The translations under genes and the position numbers were made by a program. This document shows positions 1 through 10,400 of a DNA stretch of 29,567 bases, in pieces. Position 1 is the stretch's first letter; each line of letters opens with the position of its first letter. Source of the stretch: Bacteroides sp. (GTDB lineage Bacteria > Bacteroidota > Bacteroidia > Bacteroidales > Bacteroidaceae); assembly GCA_019412865.1 (NCBI GenBank), contig DXOJ01000398.1, forward strand, positions 1 through 29,567, given 5' to 3'. The notes below the pieces were generated by a model. That model made no database searches. It saw nothing but the letters and a program-made list of their open reading frames with translations, and had not been told where the DNA came from.

Positions 1-25
1 GGAAACAGCCCTTTATTATTTCAGC

Positions 26-2335
26 TTAAAAAGTTTCATCGGACAGCAATAATTGCAAACTGAATTTCTTTGTTTGTACATCGCGGCTATTTCCACCAAC
101 CATCACTTCAAATTCTCCCGGTTCACATACCCAATTCAGCGCACTGTTATAGAATTTCAGTTGTTCTGCTGTGATATCAAAAGAGACAGTGCGGCTTTCC
201 CCTTTCTTCAAATGGATACGTTCGAAGCCTTTCAATTCTTTCACCGGACGTGCTACACTCCCTACCATATCACGAATATACATTTGTACGATTTCGTCAG
301 CATCATAGTTGCCCGTATTGGTGACAGTGACAGAGGCGGTTATCTTCCCCTTTTCATTCATTGAGTTATTGCTAAGTTGCAAATCACCGTAACGGAATGT
401 GGTGTATGACAATCCATATCCAAATGGATAAAGAGGATCATTGTCTATATCAAGATAGTTGCTACGGAATTTACTGAACCACTTTCCTGCCTCTAAAGGA
501 CGACCTGTATTCAAATGGTTGTAATACAAAGGAATTTGTCCTACGTTCTTCGGGAAGGTCGTAGTCAGTTTTCCACTCGGAGAAACATCTCCGAATACTA
601 CATCACAAATCGCGTCGGCTGCTTCACTGCCTCCGAACCATACATTCAGTATAGCCGGGAAATTTTCCTGTTCCCAAGTCATCACAGTGCTGCGACCTGC
701 AAAATAGACCAGTACAATCGGTTTGCCTGTCTTTTTCAATGCTGTCAGAAGATCACGCTGCGCATCCGGCATTTCAAGATTAGTACGGCTGCTGGATTCA
801 CCACTCATTTCAGACGATTCACCAACTGCCGCCACAATCACATCTGCTTGGGAAGCGACATTCAAAGCCTCATCAAGCAACTCCTGCGCACTACGCGAAT
901 CACGCATTTCACGACCGAACATGGTAGCTTCCGCCTCTCTTTGAGCATCATACATCAGATTTGAACCTTTGGCATAAAGCACTTCCGCTTTACCTGCCAA
1001 TGATTGCTTCATGCTTTCATACAGGGAATTGTATTTGTCAGAAGCAGCTGCCACACTCCATGTACCCGGCATATTGGCCTTTGTATTGGCAAGCGGGCCG
1101 ACAAGAGCTATTTTGCCTTTACGCTGTAATGGAAGCAGGTTATTTTCATTCTTCAAAAGCACAAATGTTTCAGTAGCTATTTTACGGGCTACGGCACGGT
1201 TTTCTGCCGTAAAGATATCTTTCTTTACACGGCTTGCATCACAATATTTATAAGGATCATCAAATAATCCGAGCTTGTATTTTGCTTCGAGAATACGACG
1301 GCAGGCTTTGTCTATTTCAGCCATTGTCACTTTTCCTTCTTTTAGAGATTTCTCCAAAGTAGTGAGGAACCCGTCTGCAACCATATCCATATCAGTTCCG
1401 GCACTAAGTGACATGGCAGATACCTGTTGAAGATCTCCCATTCCGTGAGCAATCATCTCGGAAATAGCTGTGTAGTCTGTCACAACAAAACCATCAAATC
1501 CCCAACGGTCACGCAAGACATCGGTCATCAGCCACTTGTTGCCGGTAGCAGGAATACCGTCAACCACATTGAAAGAAGTCATCACACTACCCACACCAGC
1601 GTCAATAGCTGCTTTATAAGGAGGAAAATAATTATTGAACATACTTAGATGACTCATGTCTACTGTGTTATAGTCACGACCAGCTTCGGGTGCGCCATAC
1701 AGGGCAAAGTGTTTCACACAAGCCATAATAGTGTTCTTATCTGTCAGATCATCACCTTGATAACCTTTTACCATGGCTGCCGAAATCTCCGAACCTAAAT
1801 AAGGATCTTCGCCTCCACCTTCAGCCATACGTCCCCAGCGGGGATCACGACAGATATCAACCATAGGACTGAAAGTCCAGCAAATACCATCGGCACTGGA
1901 TTCTTTTGCGGCTATACGGGCAGATTCTTTGATAGCCTCCATATCCCAGCTACAAGACAGTGCCAAAGGAATAGGAAAAACAGTCTCATATCCGTGGATG
2001 ACATCCATACCAAACAACAAAGGAATTTTCAAACGGCTCTGCTCTACGGCAATCTTTTGGACTTCCCGAATATTCTCCACTCCTTTTACATTGAAAAGAC
2101 CACCGACCTGACCTTTCCTTATCTTACCGGCCACATCACTGCTTTTAGCTTGTCCGGTAACAATCTCACCCGACACAGGAAGGTTGAGTTGACCGATCTT
2201 CTCCTGCAGAGTCATCCTCCCCATCAGGTTGTCAATAAACTGATCCATTTTACCCTTATCGGCTTGCGGGGCAGCCATAGCAGTGACAGCAGACGCCGTA
2301 ATCACTGCAGTTAGCAAAAATCTACCTATTCTCAT
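26..2335 (-). CDS. GH3 beta-glucosidase, periplasmic (PUL 1)
   Basis: Family GH3 exo-acting beta-glucosidase of 769 residues. A Sec signal peptide ends near AMA (residues 20-22) with no lipobox cysteine, so a soluble periplasmic enzyme is expected. The (alpha/beta)8 domain carries the KHF motif near 208-210 and the catalytic nucleophile in VTDY (Asp287). The alpha/beta sandwich domain follows from about 390, with Glu513 in SGESSSR as candidate acid/base. A fibronectin III-like domain fills about 660-769. It is the last gene of a five-gene minus-strand operon, 38 bases after the GH144 gene. Bacteroides GH3 enzymes paired with GH144 act on beta-1,2-gluco-oligosaccharides (BT_3567 of B. thetaiotaomicron is the characterised case), so glucose release from sophoro-oligosaccharides is the likely role. 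The family is certain; the linkage is inferred from context. Confidence 0.93.
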   Translation of the reverse strand: MRIGRFLLTAVITASAVTAMAAPQADKGKMDQFIDNLMGRMTLQEKIGQLNLPVSGEIVTGQAKSSDVAGKIRKGQVGGLFNVKGVENIREVQKIAVEQSRLKIPLLFGMDVIHGYETVFPIPLALSCSWDMEAIKESARIAAKESSADGICWTFSPMVDICRDPRWGRMAEGGGEDPYLGSEISAAMVKGYQGDDLTDKNTIMACVKHFALYGAPEAGRDYNTVDMSHLSMFNNYFPPYKAAIDAGVGSVMTSFNVVDGIPATGNKWLMTDVLRDRWGFDGFVVTDYTAISEMIAHGMGDLQQVSAMSLSAGTDMDMVADGFLTTLEKSLKEGKVTMAEIDKACRRILEAKYKLGLFDDPYKYCDASRVKKDIFTAENRAVARKIATETFVLLKNENNLLPLQRKGKIALVGPLANTKANMPGTWSVAAASDKYNSLYESMKQSLAGKAEVLYAKGSNLMYDAQREAEATMFGREMRDSRSAQELLDEALNVASQADVIVAAVGESSEMSGESSSRTNLEMPDAQRDLLTALKKTGKPIVLVYFAGRSTVMTWEQENFPAILNVWFGGSEAADAICDVVFGDVSPSGKLTTTFPKNVGQIPLYYNHLNTGRPLEAGKWFSKFRSNYLDIDNDPLYPFGYGLSYTTFRYGDLQLSNNSMNEKGKITASVTVTNTGNYDADEIVQMYIRDMVGSVARPVKELKGFERIHLKKGESRTVSFDITAEQLKFYNSALNWVCEPGEFEVMVGGNSRDVQTKKFSLQLLLSDETF

Positions 2336-2373
2336 ATTCTGTTTTTATATTTATATTATTCTTTCTTCTGTTT

Positions 2374-3738
2374 TTATTCGGCTGTTGTAGAAGTGAAGCC
2401 TAGCTTTTTCAGTCCGTCCTGAATTTCCGGACAACTCATGAATAACCGCCAAAGTAGTCCTGTACGGTAGTTCTCTATCATTGGCGCAATCGTACACTGG
2501 TCGATGGCAAGATAATGCGGAACAGTCCACTTCTCGTTCAGTGAGAACGCATCGTGAAATCCATATTTCCCCCAAATCCATGCTCCTTGTTTATAGAAAC
2601 CTTTCAAGGCGGCCATCGACTCTTCCGGTGTATAAGGAAAAGAGGATAAAGCGGCAGTAGGAGTAATCACACCGAGATCATTGTCGGGCATGTGGGCTGA
2701 ATAGCCATTTATGGAGTAACTTGCTGTAAGTCCCCAGCAATCAGATCCATATCCTTTGTAACCTTTCGGATTAGTGACACAATATTGATAATCACTCATC
2801 GCATGATTGCGTACCACATTCCAGTAGTTGGCATATTGATCGGTCAAGTTACGCGGATCAAGGCCGATGTAAGAGTAGTGTGCCCAGAATAAGGGACCGC
2901 CTTTCTCTTCTGCGCCATTATGCTTCAGTTCGAGCGGGTAACCGTAAGGTTTGGAAGCGCTTTTGATGCCACCGCTACGCGCCCACCCTTCATGGTAACA
3001 GGCTACCGGAACGGAATGTGTAGGGGATGAAGCTGCAAGGATATAGGTAATCAGACATTCATTATAGCCCTCGAGCGGGAAGTTCATTTCCCAGCCATAG
3101 TTAGGAGACCAATGCCAGTATAATACATTCTGATCGCCGTTGCGATACCAGTCGAATTCCATCCCGTGCCACAGTTCGTCTATTTTAGCGGCCAGTGCTT
3201 TTTCTTTCTCGTTGCCATCCTTTACGTATTGCCGTACACACAACAGGCTTTGCATAAGGAAGCTACTTTCTACCAGGTCGCCACCGTCATCTTTTGTTCC
3301 GAACGGTTTCACTTTGCCCGTAGGACCATGGAGCCAATGCGGCCATACTCCATGAAAACGATCGGCTTTTGCCAGATAGTCTACAATCTTTGTCAACCGG
3401 GCTACACCTTCTTCCCGGTTGATAAAGTTTCGTTCGATAGCCACCAACAAGCCGGCAATTCCAAATCCGCTACCTCCAATCGTAATTACATCCTGGTCCT
3501 GTTGTGGGTAAACATTATCAAGATGTATACGTTCGCAGGCCAGTCCGGAAGTCTTTTCCGCACCTTCCCACATATAGTTGAAATGCGTCTTTTGAATATA
3601 GTCGAGTAGTTCATCGTCGTTCGCAAATGCCTCGGGGCGATCAGGCTCCGCATCGGTCACAGTCTTGTTCTTTTGTGTACATGCGCATACCACTACGAGT
3701 AGAGTAATAAATATGCCGGTTCTTGTCCATTCCATCAT
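2374..3738 (-). CDS. GH144-type endo-beta-1,2-glucanase lipoprotein
   Basis: Protein of 454 residues in the 'glucoamylase-like' family (Pfam Glycoamylase, PF10091), which includes the GH144 endo-beta-1,2-glucanases. These have an (alpha/alpha)6 fold and cut beta-1,2-glucan into sophoro-oligosaccharides. The N-terminus is a lipoprotein signal with the probable lipidated Cys20 (VVVCAC). The residues after it (TQKNK) are basic and lack the acidic patch of Bacteroides surface-export signals, so a periplasm-facing anchor is possible. A conserved acidic cluster, Asp150, Asp151, Asp154 and Glu157 in KDDGGDLVESS, lies in the region expected to form the active site. It sits 28 bases after the GH43-like gene and 38 before the GH3. 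Two in-frame ATG codons are adjacent (3738 and 3735). The older label 'glucoamylase' for this family is misleading. Confidence 0.85.
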   Translation of the reverse strand: MMEWTRTGIFITLLVVVCACTQKNKTVTDAEPDRPEAFANDDELLDYIQKTHFNYMWEGAEKTSGLACERIHLDNVYPQQDQDVITIGGSGFGIAGLLVAIERNFINREEGVARLTKIVDYLAKADRFHGVWPHWLHGPTGKVKPFGTKDDGGDLVESSFLMQSLLCVRQYVKDGNEKEKALAAKIDELWHGMEFDWYRNGDQNVLYWHWSPNYGWEMNFPLEGYNECLITYILAASSPTHSVPVACYHEGWARSGGIKSASKPYGYPLELKHNGAEEKGGPLFWAHYSYIGLDPRNLTDQYANYWNVVRNHAMSDYQYCVTNPKGYKGYGSDCWGLTASYSINGYSAHMPDNDLGVITPTAALSSFPYTPEESMAALKGFYKQGAWIWGKYGFHDAFSLNEKWTVPHYLAIDQCTIAPMIENYRTGLLWRLFMSCPEIQDGLKKLGFTSTTAE

Positions 3739-3766
3739 CTTATAAAGTATTTCTTCTGATTAATAA

Positions 3767-5875
3767 TTATTGTTTCACGACTTTCGACAACGCCGACCGT
3801 CCCGATTCATTCAAAGCTTCAATGGCAAAGTAGTAAGTCGTACCAAGGTCGAGTCCCCGGAAGTCATAATGATCCGCACCGTTCACGGTGATGCAGTTAT
3901 ATAACTTTTCGGGAGCAATGCCATAATAAATATTATAGCCGTAGGCATCGGATGAGGGATTCCACGAAATCATTGCATTGCGCTTATCCTGTTTGTCACG
4001 CACTATCTTGAAATTTCGTACGGGCAGAGGTTTCTCTCCATCAGCAAAACCAAACACCCGGAACTCCGAAAGACAAAAATTGCCGGATGGAACATGAATG
4101 TTTTCCAGTTTCAGATAGCGGGCATCCAGCGTCTCACCCAATTCGATGTAGTCATGAGGCACATCTTTATCGTTATCACTTTTATCTACCGCCAGTGTCC
4201 AGTCTGTCCCGCTATCACTGGAGTAGATATGATATTGATAGTATAAATCGTTTGCACGATTATGCTGCACACTTTTATGGTCATAGTAGTTGAGTTGGAT
4301 CGCCTTTATGTGTTTCATGGCGCCAAGGTCAATTTCTATCCACTCACCCGGTTCCCCGGTTTTAGCAGCCCAATACGTACGCATATTTTCATCGGTAAGA
4401 TTGGAAGCGGAATAGATGCTGTCGGTGCTGGATACTTTTACCGGTTTCTCATAAGAAAGAAGCATCCATCCGGTAAACCGGTCAGCCGGATTTTTAATAT
4501 CGTAGTCGGCATTCCAGCAAGGATAATCGCCGAATGCTGTGGTAGAGTACATCACCCCATCCGGATCGAATGTTGTAGGATATAATCCGATACGTCTTTC
4601 AAACTTATATTTGAGGGATAACATACAAGTACCCACATGCCAGTAGTTTCCTTTCAAATCTTGAAAAGTACCACTGTGTCCTACTCCCTGTACAAATCCA
4701 CCGGGCTTATAGCTCATTGGATTATGCTGCTGGTAAGTGAACGGTCCTAATGGCGAATCACTGACATATACTCCGTCGGCATATACCTTAAACTCCGTTC
4801 CCGGAGCACCGTACTGAAAATAATATTTTCCATTATGCTTCGTCATATAAGCCCCTTCGGTAAACGGACGCAACGTCACTTCATCATCATTGTTCATGCC
4901 AAACCGTTCCCAGCCATGTTCTTCCGGACGAAGCATCATGATATCATAGATCTTACTGACCGGACGAAAATCATCACGACTCACTTGTACGCCTTTAAGA
5001 GGATACTCATTGCTCGAACCGTAATAAAGATAGAGCTTACCGTCATCATCCAAAAACAAGCAAGGATCCCATGAAGGTAACGTATTACGTTCGACAGCAC
5101 GCTTAAAACGCCCGGATTTGGGAGACGTGCTATACCATACGGGCAATCCTTCATAAGTAGAACCGGTATAGAACAGCGTATCTCCGCTTACAAATGCTGC
5201 CGGAGCACACATATCGTCGTCCGTAGGACGACGCTGGAAAGAGGCCGGAGCAAATTCCCAGTCACTTAGATTCTTTGAATAATGGAAGCCTCCCTGGTTC
5301 GTGGAAAACAGGAAATACTCATCTTTATAAGTTAATCCCATCGGATCGGCAGAAGATCTGAACGATCCGTTAGACTGAACATTGTTGTTATAAGGTTCAT
5401 AGTTATAACTAATATTCATAGGATTACAATAGGTACGAGTGACAGGATGCGCAGGGTCATACCACCTTGTAGCTTGAGCAGGCTGACGCTGCACAGACTT
5501 ATGCTTTCCTGATTGCATAACGATTTTCACTTGCCGGTCGTCAACAGCACGTTTTACATTGGCAAAAGATTTTCCCGGATAATAGGCATAAAGATGCACA
5601 TCGTTATCAGTAGCCTTCAACGTATAACGGCCTTCTATGTTCGTGTTACAATGAACCGGACTTGAGAAAAACATAACGGTAGCCCCTTCAAGCGGATTAC
5701 CCTGTTCATCTACAACCGTTCCGGTTATTTCGTATTGATTTACTACCGGGATATAGTAGTCGCTTACCTGTCCTTTTACTACTTTTATAGAATCTTCCGG
5801 TGGTAGTGCGTTCCCTGCCAAGGCAGAGAACGCTATCCCAGAACTTAGTAATATCTTTTTTACTATTCCTGTCAT
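3767..5875 (-). CDS. GH43-like propeller protein with CarboxypepD_reg, F5/8 C and Fn3 domains
   Basis: Protein of 702 residues with an unusual domain string. A signal peptide ends near SALA (residues 17-20) with no lipobox. A carboxypeptidase-regulatory-like beta sandwich follows at about 46-120 (ITGTVVDEQGNPLEGATV), a domain best known from the N-terminus of SusC proteins. A GH43-like five-bladed propeller spans about 140-470. The three acidic residues of GH43 enzymes seem present: Asp177 (SADPMG), Asp270 (SWDPCLF) and Glu340 (TEGAYM). An F5/8 type C (CBM32-like, discoidin) domain lies at about 480-610 and an Fn3 domain at about 617-702. It sits between the SusD-like and GH144 genes of PUL 1. 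Its substrate is unknown; GH43 enzymes usually act on arabinose, xylose or galactose linkages, so it may trim a substituent or act on something new. Confidence 0.8.
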   Translation of the reverse strand: MTGIVKKILLSSGIAFSALAGNALPPEDSIKVVKGQVSDYYIPVVNQYEITGTVVDEQGNPLEGATVMFFSSPVHCNTNIEGRYTLKATDNDVHLYAYYPGKSFANVKRAVDDRQVKIVMQSGKHKSVQRQPAQATRWYDPAHPVTRTYCNPMNISYNYEPYNNNVQSNGSFRSSADPMGLTYKDEYFLFSTNQGGFHYSKNLSDWEFAPASFQRRPTDDDMCAPAAFVSGDTLFYTGSTYEGLPVWYSTSPKSGRFKRAVERNTLPSWDPCLFLDDDGKLYLYYGSSNEYPLKGVQVSRDDFRPVSKIYDIMMLRPEEHGWERFGMNNDDEVTLRPFTEGAYMTKHNGKYYFQYGAPGTEFKVYADGVYVSDSPLGPFTYQQHNPMSYKPGGFVQGVGHSGTFQDLKGNYWHVGTCMLSLKYKFERRIGLYPTTFDPDGVMYSTTAFGDYPCWNADYDIKNPADRFTGWMLLSYEKPVKVSSTDSIYSASNLTDENMRTYWAAKTGEPGEWIEIDLGAMKHIKAIQLNYYDHKSVQHNRANDLYYQYHIYSSDSGTDWTLAVDKSDNDKDVPHDYIELGETLDARYLKLENIHVPSGNFCLSEFRVFGFADGEKPLPVRNFKIVRDKQDKRNAMISWNPSSDAYGYNIYYGIAPEKLYNCITVNGADHYDFRGLDLGTTYYFAIEALNESGRSALSKVVKQ

Positions 5876-5898
5876 TTCCTAATTTTATTTAGACATAA

Positions 5899-7365
5899 TT
5901 ACTCGTCAATCGGTTCGTTCGTCAGACTTGGGATATTAGATACCTGATCGAAAGGAAGCGGATAATAGGTTTTATCTTCAGTCCATCCTTTGGAACCAAG
6001 CACAGAAGCAGCCTTACCGGTACGAATCAAGTCATTGTAACGTTCTCCCCACTCACAAACAAGTTCCATACGGCGTTCATCAAGGATTTGGTCTACAGTC
6101 GCACCATCAATCTCGGACATTCCCGCACGATCACGTACAAGTTTCAATGACGCATCACCATCCTTACCCAAACGTACCTTAGCTTCTGCATTCATCAATA
6201 ATACATCAGCGTAACGGAATATACGTACATTGTTATTTGCACCATATTTGGTACGGCCCGGTGTCAACTGATCTGTCGGAGTATAGGCTTTTCCATTCCA
6301 GCAATCTGTTTGAGTAGAGTTCTGCAATTCACGAATCACATCACCGCTTGGAGTAGTTGTACCAGCCAACAGGAACGAAGTCGTAGCACGGATAGTCTCA
6401 CCACGAGCCGCTGCCCAATCACGGAAATCTTTATATATACCGATAAATCCCCAGCCTGAAATATTTCCGTCGTTCGCCGGTCCTTGGAATACAAACCAGT
6501 TATCAGCATCTACCATATCACCTGACCCAAGACCAAAGTCAGTACACTGACATTCGAATAACGATTCATCACAAACCTTACCCGGAATCTTGAATAAATT
6601 ATAGTAATCATCATAAAGCTTAAATTTCTTGCTACCGATAATATCATCTGTCAATGTTTCAACTTCTCCATAATTACCCTGATTCAGATGTATCTTTGCT
6701 GCAAGCATCTCTGCCGAGAAAGCAGTGACAGCACCATAATGAGCCATTTCATTCGGACGTAATCTCGGAGTATGGTCCATCGTATACTGTAGATCTTCAA
6801 GAACATATTTATATACAGCATTGATCGTTGAACGGGTCATGTCGGTTTGAGTATTACTACGCAAAATAGTTACCGGACCAAAAGCCTGTACAAGTCGGTA
6901 ATAGGCATAAGCACGAAGGAACCTCACTTCACCACAGTAAGAGCGGTAATTAGTCATATCATCGTCCGACGTGATATTTTCTGCGTAGGAATCCAGCGAT
7001 TCAAGAGCAGCATTGGCCACTTTTATGATACCATAATACTGATTCCACATCTCGTTGAGTCCCCAGAAAGAACTGTCGTAGTTGTAGTTACCCATATCAA
7101 TAAGGGTTGCCTGGTCATCTATACGTCCGGACCAAACATCATCATCACGCACGACAGACAATGGCCATATCACCCAGTGCATACCGCCTGTTCTAACTTT
7201 AGCATATACTCCAGAAACCGCTTGATACATATTCTCAATTTGAGTAAAGTCTACATTCTCTTCCGGAACCTTATTTTCGGGCTCTTTATCAAGATAATCA
7301 CATGATGTATTGCATAACATTAATGCTGGCAACGCATATATTAAGATATTCTTTAGTATTCTCAT
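5899..7365 (-). CDS. SusD-like glycan-binding lipoprotein (PUL 1)
   Basis: RagB/SusD family outer-membrane lipoprotein of 488 residues. The lipobox ends at Cys22, followed by the family's typical DYLDKEPE segment. SusD proteins are all-helical, TPR-rich lids that sit on the SusC barrel and bind the imported glycan. The C-terminal family signature ILDERRMELVCEWGERYNDL (about 428-447) is present. The gene lies 45 bases downstream of its SusC partner and 23 bases upstream of the GH43-like gene, in one operon. Its ligand is presumed to be the beta-1,2-glucan or oligosaccharide attacked by the operon's GH144 and GH3 enzymes; the sequence alone does not show the ligand. Confidence 0.92.
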   Translation of the reverse strand: MRILKNILIYALPALMLCNTSCDYLDKEPENKVPEENVDFTQIENMYQAVSGVYAKVRTGGMHWVIWPLSVVRDDDVWSGRIDDQATLIDMGNYNYDSSFWGLNEMWNQYYGIIKVANAALESLDSYAENITSDDDMTNYRSYCGEVRFLRAYAYYRLVQAFGPVTILRSNTQTDMTRSTINAVYKYVLEDLQYTMDHTPRLRPNEMAHYGAVTAFSAEMLAAKIHLNQGNYGEVETLTDDIIGSKKFKLYDDYYNLFKIPGKVCDESLFECQCTDFGLGSGDMVDADNWFVFQGPANDGNISGWGFIGIYKDFRDWAAARGETIRATTSFLLAGTTTPSGDVIRELQNSTQTDCWNGKAYTPTDQLTPGRTKYGANNNVRIFRYADVLLMNAEAKVRLGKDGDASLKLVRDRAGMSEIDGATVDQILDERRMELVCEWGERYNDLIRTGKAASVLGSKGWTEDKTYYPLPFDQVSNIPSLTNEPIDE

Positions 7366-7410
7366 TTTCTTGTTCTTTTGTTAGATTAAAATTAATTTTT
7401 CCATTCCGGC

Positions 7411-10400
7411 TTAGAAATCAATCTGGATTCCAAAGCTATAAGTAGATGTCAAAGGATAAACTTCTGTATCCCATCCTTCAGCATCGCTCAACTCCGGAGT
7501 GAATGAATTCGCCTTAAATGTTGTGAACGGACGGTCTGCCGTCAGTGAGAAACGGATACCCGGCAATGTGTAATTTCCCATCTTGATATTACGCAAACTA
7601 TAACCGAGAGTTATGTTCTGAATACGGAAGAAATCGGCACTTTCTACAAAATAAGAGTTCACTCTTTGGTCAGATACATTCCACCCCTTTACCAATGCTG
7701 CTGCAGACGGATGCGAGTTAGTAGAACCCGGTCCGGTCCAACGATTCTCATACTGTGCTTTATCAAAGTTATAATTAGACTGTGCATAACGCAAAGCACG
7801 TTTACGGTTGTATATCTGTCCGCCTGTTTGACCATACGTAGTCAATTCAAAATCCAGATTCTTCCAGTTCAAACCAAGATTAATGCCGTATGTAAAATTA
7901 GGTATGTAAGAGCCAAGTACTTGGCGGTCATCACCATCAATCACGTTATCACCGTTTACATCTTCATACTTGAAGTCACCCGGTACAAGATTGTTGGCCA
8001 CGGCAATCGGATCTTCCGCACATTCTTCCAAAGTCTGATAAACTCCTACAACCTTATATCCATAGTATGAATTCATTTCTTTGCCTACCATATTAATGGT
8101 CTTTCCTCCCTTGATAGAGCTCAATCCTCCAAGGTCTTTTACCTTATTCTTCAAATATGAAAGGTTCACTCCCAAATTATATTTGAAGTCTCTTCCGATA
8201 TTATCATTCCAGTTAAGTGATAAATCAAAACCCGAATTCAGAATCTTACCATAGTTTCCGGCAAGTACGTCATTGCTGAACGGTAAACGCGGAGATATAA
8301 CAGCTCTTTTTGTCAGGCGATAGAAATAGTCCAAATCTACATTCAAACGATTCTTAAAAGTAGAGAAGTTCAAACCGACGTTTGTTTCATCTACCAGCTC
8401 CCACTTCAAATAACTGAAATAAGTTGTATTTTGATAGCCTGGGAAAGTAGAGTTTCCAAATACACCGGATGCAGAATTACCTGTGGTAATTGAAGCAAAA
8501 CCGTCACTTGCAGCTACGTGGTCATTACCCAAACGTCCCCAGCTGGCACGCAGTTTCAGGTAATCGAAGAACTTTTGATCTTTCATAAAATCTTCTTCAC
8601 TGATAACCCATGCAGCACCAACAGATGGGAAATATCCCCAATGTTCCTGATATTTGGAAGAACCGTCCGCACGCATAGTGAATGTCAACAGGTATTTCCC
8701 TGCATAGTCATAACTTAAACGGGTGAAATAAGACTGACCGCGATAGCAGTAACCATCGTCTCCAAGAGTTACACCTTCAGCATTTCCCTGACTCAAATAA
8801 AGCCATTCGTCCTTTCCTTCCGGTACATTATTAGCTTTTCCCCACATATATCTGTACTGTTGTTGCCGCATAGAGTAACCTAACATGGCTCCAAAGTTAT
8901 GTTTTCCCCACTGATTATTATAGGTCAATATATTATCCCAAATGTAATTGTAATAGTTCGTATCTTTCTTTGTCAATTCTGAAACGGCCTGTTGTTGCCA
9001 GCTACTTACATAGTAGGGAGCTATATATTCACGACCACGAATGGCTGAATAATCATAACTATAACTCGTTCTGAAATTTAACTTCTCCGGCAAGAGTTGG
9101 AACTGTGCATAGAAGTTAGTCAATACCTGATAGTTCTCATTTTGTGAATCATAATAGTTGGCTGTTGCCACAGGATTGTAGAAGTTAGCAGTGAAACCAA
9201 CTGCATCAGGTGATGCATACTTGTCGGGGAAAGTATTGTCATTTGCCGGATCATAAACCGGATAAATGCCCGGAGCATTAAATGCCTGCTGCCAAGCTTT
9301 ATTTTGTGGCAACACTTGGGTAGAGTTACTAAATACACCATTGAAACCGACCTTCAGCCAGTTGGTTGCTTCATAATCGAGTGCTGCACGGAAATTGAGA
9401 CGTTTATAGTTATTCTCTACATCCATTACACCATCCTGATACAAATAACTCATACCTACGGAATAAGTGCTTTTCTCTGTTCCACCACTAATTCCCAAAC
9501 TGTGGTTAGTGATAAGCGCACTCCGCAGTAACTCCTTATACCAGTCTGTGTCTGAATCGAATTTCCAGTTATGAAAATCCGGATCGGAATAGTCACCGCC
9601 GAATTTATCAATAGAGGCCTTCATGGTAGATACATATGCATCATAATTAGCTTCGAGAAGCATAGTAGAATACTCTTGAGAGTTAGCCATTTCTAAAACG
9701 TTTGTAGCTTTCTGTACACCTATATATCCGTTATAGGTAATTTTAGCTTTCTGATTACGTTGGCCTTTTTTGGTAGTGATAATAACAACACCATTAGCGG
9801 CACGCACACCATAAATGGCAGCAGCCGAAGCATCCTTCAACACGGACATATCCTGAATGTCATTACTATTGAGGAAATTGATATCATCATAGAACATACC
9901 GTCTACTACATAAAGAGGCGAGCTGTTGGAAAATGACCCTTTACCACGAATGGCTACCTTCGGCCCTTCTCCCGGAGTACCGCTATTGGTAACGTTTACT
10001 CCGGCCACTTTCCCTTGCATAGCAGCCATAGGTGAAGAGGCGGGAGTAGAAAGTAACGCTTCTCCCTTGACTACCGTAATGGGAGAAGTCAAGTCCTTGG
10101 CTTTGGCTGAACCGTAACCGATCACAACCACTTCTTCCAGCTTCTGAACATCATCTTTTAATTGAACATTGATTACATTCTTCCCTTTTACAGCAATTTC
10201 TTGAGGTATCATTCCTATATAAGAGAAGGTAATAATAGCATCTTCGGGAACGTTTTCCAAAGTATAGTTACCATTAAGGTCCGAGATAGTACCAGTGTAG
10301 GTACCTTTTACATGAGCAGACGCACCAATGATCGGTTCACTAAAGGAATCAACAATAGTACCTCTGATTGTTTTGTTTTGAGCAAGCAGTGTTTGTAAAC

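Noticed and set aside
1..25. Possible terminator after the PUL 1 GH3 gene
   Set aside because: Only 25 bases lie beyond the stop codon in this window, too few to see a hairpin.
515..964. Plus-strand 149-codon frame opposite the PUL 1 GH3 gene
   Set aside because: It is antisense to conserved GH3 sequence that includes the acid/base region, and its protein looks random.
2374..3738. Calling the GH144-type gene a starch glucoamylase
   Set aside because: The Pfam name is historical. The family members that have been characterised, and the GH3 partner, point to beta-1,2-glucan rather than starch.
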